From the NCBI GenBank assembly GCA_965651365.1, contig CBFGSA010000071.1, positions 1-14,728 on the forward strand: a DNA stretch of 14,728 nt, read 5' to 3'. The notes beneath the pieces were generated by a model that ran no database searches, was not told the DNA's origin, and saw nothing but the letters and a program-made list of their open reading frames with translations. Within the stretch, counting starts at the first letter, position 1. Each line of letters starts with the position of its first letter. Shown piece after piece: positions 1-6,962 of this stretch. Made by a program: the position numbers and the translations under genes. The stretch is from DASSBG01 sp965651365 (GTDB taxonomy: Bacteria > Pseudomonadota > Gammaproteobacteria > Xanthomonadales > Rhodanobacteraceae).

Positions 1-16
1 TCCCGAATCCCGATTC

Positions 17-2386
17 TCAGTTCCTGAGCGGCTTGCCGGTTTTCATGGTGTGTTCGATGCGGGCCTGGGTTTTTTCGGTCTGGGCCAGGGCGACGAAGTG
101 TTTGCGTTCCAGCTCCAGCAGCCAGTTTTCGTCGACTTCGCTGCCGCGCTCGATCTGGCCGCCGCACAGGGTGTCGGCGATGGCCGCGGCAATGTCGAAG
201 TCGTGCTGGGAGATGAAATAGCCTTCCAGCATGTTGACCAGTTGGGCCTTGAAGGTGGTCGTGCCGGTGTCACCTGCGACCGTGATGTGGCGCGCGGGCA
301 GGGGCGGGCGGTAGCCGGATTCGGCCAGCGCCCGCGCCTGCTGTTTGGCCACGAACAGCAGCTCGTCGTCGTGGAACACGACCACGTCCGAATCGCGCAG
401 CAGGCCGAAGGATTTGGCTTCCAGCGCCGAGCCGGCCACCTTGGCCATGGCTACGGTTTCAAAGTAGCGCTTGAGGTTGTCGAAGGCATCGCCCACGGGT
501 GAGGCCGAACTGCGCAGGGCGATTTCCTTGAGGCCGCCGCCTGCCGGCAGCAGGCCCACGCCGGCCTCGACCAGGCCGATATAGCTCTCGAATGCAGCCA
601 CCGTGCGCGCCGAATGCATCTGGAACTCGCAGCCGCCACCCAGGCACAGACCGCGCACGGCCGCCACCACGGGCACCTGGGAATACTTGATCGCCATGCT
701 GGTGGCCTGGAAGTTGGCGATCATGGCCTCGAAGGCCGCCAGCTCGTTGTCCTTGAGCAAACCCAGTGCACCCTTGAGGTCGGCGCCGGCCGAGAATGGC
801 CCGTCGGGCTGCCAGATCACGATCGAATCCAGGCCGCTCTCGGCCTTGCCGATCGCTTCCTGCACGCCGTCCAGCACGTGATCATTGACCGTGTGCATCT
901 TGGTCTTGAATGACAGGATGCCGGTGTTGTCGCCGAGGGTCCACAGCCGCACGCCGTCGTTCTCCCACACGGTGGTGCCTTCGGTCGGCTTCTCGCCGAG
1001 GATGCGCTGGGGAAAAAGCTGACGCTGATAAACCGGATGATCGGAGCGCGGCAGGTCCTTGTCCTGCTCCGGCGAATACGAGCCATCGGCATGATGCACG
1101 CCACGGCGACCGTCGCTGACCCAGCCGGGCAGGGGTGCATCGCTCATCGCCTTGCCGGCCTCGATGTCCTCGGCAATCCAGGCGGCCACCTGCTGCCAGC
1201 CGGCCGCCTGCCAGCTCTCGAACGGACCCAGCTTCCAGCCGTAGCCCCAGCGGATTGCGAAGTCGACATCGCGCGCGGTCTCGGCGATGTCCTTGAGGTG
1301 AAAGGCGCTGTAATGGAACAGATCGCGGAAGCAGGCCCACAGGAACTGTGCCTGCGGCTCATCGCTGGCACGCAGTTTCGCGAACTTCTCGGCCGGGTCC
1401 AGGATTGCCAGGATTTCGGCCACGGCGCCGGTCGCCTTCTGCTCGGATGGCCGATAGTCCTGTTTCGCCAGATCCAGCACTTCGATGGTCTTGCCGTTCT
1501 TGCGGTAGATGCCGGCACCGGCCTTCTGGCCCAGCGCGCCTTTTTCAATCAGTGCGGCGAGCCACTCGGGCGACTTGAAGTGCTGGTGCCACGGATCGTC
1601 GGGCAGGGTGTCGCCCATGGTCTTGATCACGTGGGCCATGGTGTCGAGGCCGACCACATCGGCGGTGCGATAGGTCGCACTCTTGGGCCGACCGATGGCC
1701 GGGCCGGTGAGCGCATCGACCACATCGAAGCCGAGCCCGAATTCGGCGGTGTGGTGCATGGTCGAAAGGATCGAGAAGACGCCAATGCGGTTGCCGATGA
1801 AGTTGGGCGTGTCGCGGGCGTAGACCACACCCTTGCCCAGCGCCGTGGTCAGAAAGGCTTCCAGACCGGCCAGCACGTCGGCGTCGGTGTCCCTGTTCGG
1901 CACCAGCTCGACCAGGTGCATGTAGCGCGGCGGATTGAAGAAGTGCACGCCGCAAAAATGCGAGCGCAGCTTGGCCGGCAGCGCGGCCGCCATTTCATTG
2001 ATCGACAGACCGGACGTATTGCTGGCAATCACCGCATTATCAGGCAGATGTGGCGCAATCTTCTTGTAAAGATCGAGCTTCCAGTCCATGCGCTCGGCAA
2101 TCGCTTCGATCACCAGGTCGCATTCGGCCAGCAGATCCAGGTGCTGGTCGTAATCGGCCGGAATCAGGCTTGCCGCCAGGGACTTGTCACCCAATGGCGC
2201 CGGCTTGAGCTTGCCCAGATGCTTGATGGCATCGACCGCGACGGCATTCTTCGGCCCGTCCTTGGCGGGCAGGTCGAACAGTACCGTTTCGACGCCTGCG
2301 TTGGTCAGGTGGGCAGCGATCTGGGCGCCCATCACACCGGCGCCCAGCACGGCGGCCTTGCGAACATTCAGCTTGGGGGTGGACAT
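17..2386 (-). CDS. fadN: FadN-like 3-hydroxyacyl-CoA dehydrogenase/enoyl-CoA hydratase (fatty-acid beta-oxidation)
   Basis: A 789-residue cytoplasmic enzyme that likely carries out two beta-oxidation steps: hydration of 2-enoyl-CoA and NAD-dependent oxidation of 3-hydroxyacyl-CoA. The N-terminal half is the dehydrogenase. It has a Rossmann loop GAGVMG (15-20), SNTSG (122-126), and HFFNPP (148-153) with the likely catalytic His148. The hydratase/crotonase domain is C-terminal (about 470-680). It has an oxyanion-hole segment around FSAGADL (531-537), GLCLGGGCEF (579-588), and candidate catalytic Glu586 and Glu607. This dehydrogenase-then-hydratase order and the length match Bacillus FadN and are the reverse of E. 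coli FadB. The chosen ATG at 2386 follows CGGAG at a good distance. An open frame continues 50 codons upstream, but that stretch overlaps the regulator gene and looks unlike protein. The gene lies 64 bp downstream of psrA on the same strand, so they are probably co-transcribed. No thiolase gene is in the window; one may follow to the left. Confidence 0.93.
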   Translation of the reverse strand: MSTPKLNVRKAAVLGAGVMGAQIAAHLTNAGVETVLFDLPAKDGPKNAVAVDAIKHLGKLKPAPLGDKSLAASLIPADYDQHLDLLAECDLVIEAIAERMDWKLDLYKKIAPHLPDNAVIASNTSGLSINEMAAALPAKLRSHFCGVHFFNPPRYMHLVELVPNRDTDADVLAGLEAFLTTALGKGVVYARDTPNFIGNRIGVFSILSTMHHTAEFGLGFDVVDALTGPAIGRPKSATYRTADVVGLDTMAHVIKTMGDTLPDDPWHQHFKSPEWLAALIEKGALGQKAGAGIYRKNGKTIEVLDLAKQDYRPSEQKATGAVAEILAILDPAEKFAKLRASDEPQAQFLWACFRDLFHYSAFHLKDIAETARDVDFAIRWGYGWKLGPFESWQAAGWQQVAAWIAEDIEAGKAMSDAPLPGWVSDGRRGVHHADGSYSPEQDKDLPRSDHPVYQRQLFPQRILGEKPTEGTTVWENDGVRLWTLGDNTGILSFKTKMHTVNDHVLDGVQEAIGKAESGLDSIVIWQPDGPFSAGADLKGALGLLKDNELAAFEAMIANFQATSMAIKYSQVPVVAAVRGLCLGGGCEFQMHSARTVAAFESYIGLVEAGVGLLPAGGGLKEIALRSSASPVGDAFDNLKRYFETVAMAKVAGSALEAKSFGLLRDSDVVVFHDDELLFVAKQQARALAESGYRPPLPARHITVAGDTGTTTFKAQLVNMLEGYFISQHDFDIAAAIADTLCGGQIERGSEVDENWLLELERKHFVALAQTEKTQARIEHTMKTGKPLRN

Positions 2387-2450
2387 GCAAAACTCCGATT
2401 GACAATGTTGGGTGGCGCCGCTGCAGTGCGGGGCCGGGTACTTTCGAATT

Positions 2451-3071
2451 TCAGGATTCACGCATGCCGGCAGCGGCAAAGCGCACCAGGTGATTACGGG
2501 TCTGTTCGCGGTGCTCGGCTTCGCTGACGCCTTCACGCCGTTTGCTCAGGCCGAAATCGGCCATGGCGTAGGTCAGCGCGCCGGCCACGATGTCCAGGCG
2601 CCAGTACAGATCCTCTTTCGGCAGATCGGGCAGCAGGCGCGCAAACTCCTGCGCGAACCGCTTCAGCACGTGACCGTAGTTCTCGGACAGGAACTGGCGC
2701 AGGTTTTCGTCCTGATCGGCGTAGGCGCGGGCCAGCACCCGCACGAATGCCCCGCCGCCGCGCGAGTCCAGGGCCAGCGCAAGTGCGGGTGCTATGAAAG
2801 CATCCAGCACCTGCTCCAGGTTCGTGTCCGCCCGGTTTTCCAGTCGTTCCAAGCTGTGCAGTCGCTCTGTGTTGAGCTGGTCGAGGCGCCGACGAAAGAC
2901 TTCCTCGATCAGCTTGTCCTTGGAGCCGAAGTGGTAGTTCACCGCGGCCAGGTTGACGCCAGCCGCGCTGGTGACGCGGCGCAGGGAGGCGCCGGCAAAA
3001 CCATGATCGGCAAACAGGTTTTCCGCTGCGCCCAGGATGCGCTGCTTGGTTGACAGGGGAGATCGCGACAC
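2451..3071 (-). CDS. psrA: PsrA-like TetR-family transcriptional regulator of fatty-acid degradation
   Basis: A 206-residue DNA-binding repressor of the TetR family. The N-terminal HTH covers about residues 9-53. Its segment AGVNLAAVNYHFGSKDKLIEE (starting at 37) closely resembles Pseudomonas PsrA as I remember it (AGVNLAAVNYHFGSK). The C-terminal ligand/dimer domain fills the rest. In Pseudomonas, PsrA senses long-chain acyl ligands and represses beta-oxidation genes and its own gene. The start is GTG at 3071; no ATG lies in frame before the upstream stop, and the Shine-Dalgarno match is weak. The downstream neighbour is the FadN-like enzyme, which fits control of fatty-acid degradation. A promoter and a PsrA-type palindrome lie immediately upstream (see those entries). 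The TetR family is certain; the PsrA assignment is strong but rests on remembered similarity. Confidence 0.87.
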   Translation of the reverse strand: MSRSPLSTKQRILGAAENLFADHGFAGASLRRVTSAAGVNLAAVNYHFGSKDKLIEEVFRRRLDQLNTERLHSLERLENRADTNLEQVLDAFIAPALALALDSRGGGAFVRVLARAYADQDENLRQFLSENYGHVLKRFAQEFARLLPDLPKEDLYWRLDIVAGALTYAMADFGLSKRREGVSEAEHREQTRNHLVRFAAAGMRES

Positions 3072-3088
3072 GCTGAACCAGTTCGTAT

Positions 3089-3102
3089 AAAACGGACGTT
3101 TG
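3089..3102. promoter_or_regulatory. Putative PsrA operator overlapping the psrA transcription start
   Basis: The sequence AAACGGACGTTT (3090-3101) is an inverted repeat with half-sites AAACG and CGTTT around a 2-bp centre, followed by G at 3102. It fits the published Pseudomonas PsrA motif (G/C)AAAC-N2-4-GTTTG(G/C) in the core; the outer left base is A. It begins two bases downstream of the TATGAT box and covers the predicted start of transcription, a typical repressor position. Autoregulation is inferred. Confidence 0.65.
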
Positions 3103-3103
3103 A

Positions 3104-3132
3104 ATCATAGGCTGGAAGTCGCCTGCCGTCAA
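3104..3132 (-). promoter_or_regulatory. sigma70-type promoter of psrA
   Basis: Reading the minus strand, TTGACG (3132-3127) and TATGAT (3109-3104) are separated by exactly 17 bp. Each hexamer differs from consensus at one position. The predicted transcription start falls near 3097, leaving a leader of about 26 nt before the GTG start of psrA. It should drive psrA and probably the fadN-like gene behind it. Confidence 0.75.
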
Positions 3133-3180
3133 ACTGGCCACTTTTGTGGCGGTCATCGTACGAGCAAGTGCAAACTGGCC
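3130..3180 (+). repeat. Direct repeat CAAACTGGCC, two copies 41 bp apart
   Basis: CAAACTGGCC occurs at 3130-3139 and again at 3171-3180. The centre-to-centre distance of 41 bp is close to four helical turns. The first copy overlaps the -35 box of the psrA promoter. The CAAAC core resembles a half-site of the PsrA-type operator, but no paired GTTTG stands at the usual spacing, so function is open. Confidence 0.5.
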
Positions 3181-3223
3181 CGCAGTTGCGTTAGTATTGA
3201 CCTTTGCAAACCTGCGCAACTGT

Positions 3224-3244
3224 GTGAAACTGCGTGGGTTTGAC
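3224..3244. promoter_or_regulatory. Inverted repeat GTGAAAC-N7-GTTTGAC, possible operator upstream of ndk
   Basis: GTGAAAC (3224-3230) and GTTTGAC (3238-3244) form an inverted repeat with one mismatch around a 7-bp spacer. The half-sites carry the same AAAC/GTTT core as the palindrome on the psrA promoter, but the spacer is wider than the known PsrA motif allows. It lies about 70 bp before the ndk start codon. Confidence 0.35.
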
Positions 3245-3312
3245 GGCATCGTGCGACGATCGGGATGGGTTGTCGCATTTATCATGAATTTTTCACCTGG
3301 AGCAGAGTCCCC

Positions 3313-3741
3313 ATGGCGCTGGAGCGCACCCTTTCGATCATCAAGCCTGACGCCGTGGCCAAAAACGTCATCGGCGAAATCTATGCCCGTTTCGAGAAAG
3401 CCGGCCTGCGCGTCGCCGCGGCCCGCATGCAGCAACTGAGCCGTGCCGATGCCGAGGGCTTTTACGCCGTGCATCGCGAGCGTCCGTTTTTCAAACCCCT
3501 GGTCGATTTCATGATCTCCGGCCCGGTCATGATCCAGGTTCTTGAAGGCGACAACGCGATTGCCAAGAACCGCGAGCTGATGGGCGCCACCAATCCGGCC
3601 GAAGCCGCGCCGGGCACGATCCGCGCGGACTTTGCCGAAACGATTGACGCCAACGCCGTGCACGGCTCGGATGCGCCAGAGACGGCGGCTTTCGAAATCG
3701 GCTTCTTCTTCGCCGCATCGGAAGTCAATTCGCGTAACTGA
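3313..3741 (+). CDS. ndk: Nucleoside diphosphate kinase
   Basis: A 142-residue cytoplasmic enzyme that transfers the gamma-phosphate of ATP to nucleoside diphosphates through a phosphohistidine intermediate, keeping NTP and dNTP pools balanced. The start MALERTLSIIKPDAV contains the family's KPD nucleotide-binding stretch. The active-site signature NAVHGSD (114-120) includes the phosphorylated His117. The length is typical for bacterial Ndk. An in-frame ATG-like start at 3265 would add 16 residues, but the family begins at the chosen ATG, which has GGAG about 10 bp upstream. The gene ends 5 bp before rlmN, as in many gammaproteobacteria, so the two are likely co-transcribed. It is complete with no anomalies. 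Confidence 0.97.
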   Translation: MALERTLSIIKPDAVAKNVIGEIYARFEKAGLRVAAARMQQLSRADAEGFYAVHRERPFFKPLVDFMISGPVMIQVLEGDNAIAKNRELMGATNPAEAAPGTIRADFAETIDANAVHGSDAPETAAFEIGFFFAASEVNSRN

Positions 3742-3746
3742 GACCC

Positions 3747-4862
3747 ATGAGCACCGACTCCCGCATCAACCTGCTCAATCTTGACCGCAAGGGTTTGCGG
3801 GAGTTTTTTGTCGGCATCGGCGAAAAGCCGTATCGCGCCGAGCAGATCATGCGCTGGATCTATCATCGCCTGGAGTCGGACTTCGAGGCGATGACCGATC
3901 TGGGCAAGGGTTTGCGCAACAAGCTTGCCGAATGTGCATACGTGGGTGTGCCCGGCATGGTGCATGAGCAGGCCTCGCGCGACGGCACCCGCAAGTGGCT
4001 GCTCGGCATGCATGCCGGCAATGCCGTCGAGACGGTTTACATCCCCGAAACCAGCCGCGGCACGCTGTGCGTATCCTCGCAGGTAGGCTGTGCCTTGAAC
4101 TGCCAGTTCTGTTCGACCGCCACTCAGGGCTTCAACCGCAATTTGAGTGCAGCCGAAATCATTGGTCAGGTTTGGCATGCCGCCAGGCAGCTCGGCAATG
4201 TGCCGCACCAGCAGCGCCGGATCACCAACGTGGTGATGATGGGAATGGGTGAGCCGCTGATGAACTTCGACAACGTGGTCACGGCGATGAGCCTGATGCG
4301 CGATGACCTGGGCTTTGGCCTGGCCAACAAGCGCGTCACATTGTCGACGGCCGGCATGGTGCCGATGATCGACAAATTGTCCGAGCAGGCCGACGTGTCG
4401 CTGGCCGTATCGCTGCACGCCGCCAACGATGAATTGCGCACTGAGCTGGTGCCGCTCAACAAGCGCTTCCCGATCGCCGAATTGATGGCCGCCTGCCGGC
4501 GTTACGCCAGCCGGCGCCCGCGTACCACCATCACCTTCGAGTACACCCTGATGAAGGGTGTCAATGACCAGCCCGAGCATGCGCGCGAGCTGATCAAGCT
4601 GATGCGCACGCTGCCGGCCAAGGTGAACCTGATTCCGTTCAACCCGTTTCCCGGCACGCGTTACGAATGTTCCGATCCCGAGGTCATCGCGCGGTTCCAG
4701 AAGATTCTCAACGATGCCGGGGTCATTGCCATGGTCCGGCGTACGCGCGGCGATGACATCGACGCGGCCTGCGGCCAGCTCAAGGGCAGGGTGGTCGACC
4801 GCACCAAGCGGCAGGCCCAGTTCAAGCAGCACCTCAAGGAGGTTCTGGGCAATGCGGCATAG
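3747..4862 (+). CDS. rlmN: Dual-specificity 23S rRNA/tRNA adenine-C2 methyltransferase RlmN
   Basis: A 371-residue radical-SAM enzyme that methylates C2 of A2503 in 23S rRNA and of A37 in certain tRNAs. The 4Fe-4S-binding motif is C115-ALN-C119-QF-C122. Cys108 and Cys342 match by spacing and context the mechanistic cysteines Cys118 and Cys355 of E. coli RlmN. Further family signatures are MGMGEPLMN (165-173), LSTAG (199-203), SLHAAND (222-228) and IPFNPFPG (296-303). The length is normal. The ATG follows the ndk stop by 5 bp with only a weak GAGA ribosome-binding site, suggesting translational coupling. The 3' end overlaps the pilF start by 11 bp. Confidence 0.97.
   Translation: MSTDSRINLLNLDRKGLREFFVGIGEKPYRAEQIMRWIYHRLESDFEAMTDLGKGLRNKLAECAYVGVPGMVHEQASRDGTRKWLLGMHAGNAVETVYIPETSRGTLCVSSQVGCALNCQFCSTATQGFNRNLSAAEIIGQVWHAARQLGNVPHQQRRITNVVMMGMGEPLMNFDNVVTAMSLMRDDLGFGLANKRVTLSTAGMVPMIDKLSEQADVSLAVSLHAANDELRTELVPLNKRFPIAELMAACRRYASRRPRTTITFEYTLMKGVNDQPEHARELIKLMRTLPAKVNLIPFNPFPGTRYECSDPEVIARFQKILNDAGVIAMVRRTRGDDIDAACGQLKGRVVDRTKRQAQFKQHLKEVLGNAA
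4836..4842 (+). promoter_or_regulatory. Ribosome binding site of pilF inside the rlmN coding end
   Basis: AAGGAGG, a near-perfect Shine-Dalgarno sequence, ends 9 bp before the ATG at 4852. It decides the pilF start in favour of this internal ATG, which overlaps rlmN, and against upstream in-frame starts. Confidence 0.8.
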
Positions 4863-5637
4863 CGCTTTCATCCTCGGCATGTTGTTGTGCGTGTTCTTGT
4901 CGGCCTGTTCCTCTACCGGCGGTACGCGCGATTCCTCGCAGCTGCCACAGGAAAGCGCCTCCGAGCAGCGCCGCAACGCCGCCGAAGTACATACCGAGCT
5001 GGGGCAGCGCTACATGCAGCGCGGTCAGCTTGAGCAGGCACTGGGAAAGCTCAAGAAGGCCTTGACCTTTGATCCGAACTACGTACCGGCACACACCGTC
5101 ATCGCCGTGCTGTACGAGAAAATCGGCAATCTGCCCAAGGCCGAGGAGCACTACCGCAAGGCGGTTGACCTGGCGCCGAAAAAGGGCGCCACCAACAACA
5201 ATCTTGGACAGTTCCTGTGCAAGATCGGCAAGGTCAACGAATCGCTGACCTATTTTTCCAGGGCCGTGGCCGACCCGTTCTACCAGACGCCGGCAGCTGC
5301 CTACTTGAACGCCGGCACCTGTCTTTTGAAGATCGGCGAGCCGGCCAAGGCCATCACCCGATTGCGCAGCGCGCTGGCCATCAATCCCGATGACGCCGAC
5401 GCGCTGTTCCAGATGGCCAGTGCAATGGCGCAGCAGAAAGACTATTTTCATGCGCGCGCGTTCATCCAGCGCTTCGAGGCGCTGGGCCAGCCCCGGCCTG
5501 AATCACTGATGCTGGGGTACACGATCGAAAGGGGTCTGGGCGAGCTGGAGACCGCCCGGCAATATGCCAAGAAGCTGCAGGACCAGTTCCCGGAATCGGA
5601 TCAGGCCCGCAGTCTGCAAGGCCAAAAATCACCATGA
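4852..5637 (+). CDS. pilF: Type IV pilus biogenesis lipoprotein PilF (PilW family), TPR protein
   Basis: A 261-residue outer-membrane lipoprotein of the family that pilots the PilQ secretin to the outer membrane and helps it assemble for type IV pili. A lipoprotein signal peptide ends in the lipobox LSAC, making Cys19 the lipidated residue. Tandem tetratricopeptide repeats fill the mature protein from about residue 44. They include AEVHTELGQRYMQRGQLEQA (44-63), AHTVIAVLYEKIGNLPKAEE (80-99) and a repeat ending near 181. Length agrees with Pseudomonas PilF (about 250 residues). The start is set by AAGGAGG upstream and lies 11 bp inside rlmN. The stop overlaps the rodZ start in an ATGA. A general TPR lipoprotein is the fallback call, but position between rlmN and rodZ is characteristic. 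Confidence 0.92.
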   Translation: MRHSAFILGMLLCVFLSACSSTGGTRDSSQLPQESASEQRRNAAEVHTELGQRYMQRGQLEQALGKLKKALTFDPNYVPAHTVIAVLYEKIGNLPKAEEHYRKAVDLAPKKGATNNNLGQFLCKIGKVNESLTYFSRAVADPFYQTPAAAYLNAGTCLLKIGEPAKAITRLRSALAINPDDADALFQMASAMAQQKDYFHARAFIQRFEALGQPRPESLMLGYTIERGLGELETARQYAKKLQDQFPESDQARSLQGQKSP

Positions 5638-6731
5638 GCAAAAAACGCAAGGGGAGTACCCGCCGCCGCAAGCAGCAGCATGCCCGCACTGCCGAATCAA
5701 CTACCACGATGCACCCTGCGCAAGACGAGGACGGCATCAGCCCGGATGACTTCCATTTCGAGGCTCAAGACATCACCGTTGACACGAGTGCCGTCGAAGC
5801 CGAACCCGCGACAGCGCCGGATCGGCAGCAGCAGGCTGTCGAACTGGGACTCAAATTCCGCCAGGCGCGCGAGCAGAAGGGCTTGGAGCTGGACGAAGCG
5901 GCCCGCAGCATGCGCCTGCCATGGCGGGTGCTGGGCAAGCTCGAGTCCGGAGACTGGCGCGGCATCGACTCGCCGATTTACCTGCGCAACTATTTGCGCA
6001 GCTACGCCGACCTGCTTGGCCTGGAGCCGCCCGAGTTGGCCCGGGAACTGTCGCGCGAGGCGACGAAGCCGGCACCACTGGTCTCGTCCGGCGGGATTTC
6101 CCGCGGCCGCTACCTGGCGCAGCGCTACGCGGTGGCAGGGACCTATCTGGTGATCACGGCACTGATTGTGGTGCCGGTTCTGATCCTGGGTATCAACGGC
6201 AGCATTGGACAAAAGGCTGGACCCGTGGCTTCGCTCGATCCGATCCCTGCGGCCACAGCCCCAGGCACTGTTGGCGCTGACAAGAGTGCCGAAAAAAAGA
6301 TCCCGCCCGCGACGCGAGGTGCCGACGGCGGTCAGCCGTTGATGGCGTCGATGGCGCCGATGAACCTGATCGAGACACCGGCCAATGCGCGCTCTGAGAG
6401 CATTGAGCCAGCGCCGGCAAAAAGCGCGGCCAGCCAGCCCTCTGCCGACACAGCACCGCTCGGCGAGGACTCGCTGACCATTGCCTTGAGCGCTCCGAGC
6501 TGGGTGGAGGTGACGTCGGACGGCGGCAAGCGGGTCGAATATGCCCTGCTGGAAAGCGGCGAACATTATTATTCCGCCTCGGCGCCATTGGTCATACGCC
6601 TCGGAAATGCCGGTGCGGCCAAGGTGCGAATGGACGGGCACGACCTGAATCTGGCAGCCTATCAGCGTTCCAATGTGGCCTATTTCAAGGTGAACGCCGG
6701 AGGCCATTTGACGGCCCCGGACAAGGATTAG
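5634..6731 (+). CDS. rodZ: RodZ-like cytoskeletal/cell-shape protein with HTH and DUF4115 domains
   Basis: A 365-residue single-pass inner-membrane protein. RodZ links the MreB cytoskeleton to the wall-elongation machinery and maintains rod shape. A Xre-type helix-turn-helix lies at about 69-140 (LGLKFRQAREQKGLELDEAA and onward), one membrane helix at about 165-187, then a Pro/Ala-rich periplasmic linker, and a C-terminal beta domain of the DUF4115 type (about 280-357, with SWVEV at 289-293). An odd point is about 68 residues before the HTH: the first 17 are strongly basic (MSKKRKGSTRRRK) and are followed by an acidic stretch. E. coli RodZ has only a short leader there. The ATG at 5634 overlaps the pilF stop (ATGA), supporting this start; Met26 is an alternative. 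Ribosome-binding match is weak, which fits translational coupling to pilF. Confidence 0.9.
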   Translation: MSKKRKGSTRRRKQQHARTAESTTTMHPAQDEDGISPDDFHFEAQDITVDTSAVEAEPATAPDRQQQAVELGLKFRQAREQKGLELDEAARSMRLPWRVLGKLESGDWRGIDSPIYLRNYLRSYADLLGLEPPELARELSREATKPAPLVSSGGISRGRYLAQRYAVAGTYLVITALIVVPVLILGINGSIGQKAGPVASLDPIPAATAPGTVGADKSAEKKIPPATRGADGGQPLMASMAPMNLIETPANARSESIEPAPAKSAASQPSADTAPLGEDSLTIALSAPSWVEVTSDGGKRVEYALLESGEHYYSASAPLVIRLGNAGAAKVRMDGHDLNLAAYQRSNVAYFKVNAGGHLTAPDKD

Positions 6732-6800
6732 GCGCAAGCTCCACGACCCAATCCTCACCAGGCGCGTTCGTTGGGCGGACCGATATTGAATCATCGGGGC

Positions 6801-6829
6801 TTAATCCCGCGCCCGGCATCGGTTATGCT
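6801..6829 (+). promoter_or_regulatory. Possible promoter for yfgM-bamB-der in the 231-bp rodZ-yfgM gap
   Basis: The gap 6732-6962 has no credible gene. TTAATC (6801-6806) and TATGCT (6824-6829) are spaced by 17 bp. The -10 is fair; the -35 is poor (three of six bases). A short 5-bp stem CCGAT/ATCGG (6780-6797) lies just before it and is too weak to call a terminator. The leader to the yfgM start would be about 125 nt. Confidence 0.4.
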
Positions 6830-6962
6830 TGCGCGACCGTATGACAGGTGCAGGCCGCGATGAGCGGCAGCGCGCCACTCCAGTAGCGGATCAACCGGTC
6901 AAGACGCCAGATCCGAACCCGATTCAACCGCATGCGCTCATGGCGCCTGCCAGGAAACCCCG

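Larger units (their letters stand above)
3072..3312. other. Divergent psrA-ndk control region, non-coding and rich in CAAAC/GTTTG repeats
   Basis: This 241-bp gap lies between the divergent psrA and ndk genes. It holds the psrA promoter and operator, two copies of CAAACTGGCC, an 11-bp sequence GTTTGACGGCA in opposite orientations (minus strand 3134-3124, plus strand 3238-3248), a small palindrome GCCAC-TTTT-GTGGC (3137-3150), TTTGCAAA (3203-3210), and an inverted repeat at 3224-3244. For ndk I find no convincing promoter: the TTGACG at 3240 has no good -10 box at 16-18 bp, and the TATCAT at 3280-3285 has no good -35 box. No protein-coding content is credible. Confidence 0.6.

Noticed and set aside
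1037..2527. A 496-codon plus-strand open frame opposite the fadN-like gene
   Set aside because: It is antisense to a clearly conserved enzyme, lacks recognisable motifs, and has the Gly/Arg/His-rich composition of high-GC shadow frames.
2387..2536. A 50-codon upstream extension of the fadN-like gene
   Set aside because: It overlaps the end of the psrA-like gene, is Cys/Pro-rich, and the downstream ATG has a good ribosome-binding site and the conserved Rossmann start.
3462..4976. A 504-codon minus-strand open frame opposite ndk, rlmN and pilF
   Set aside because: It crosses three conserved plus-strand genes and shows no domain; it is explained by codon bias in GC-rich DNA.
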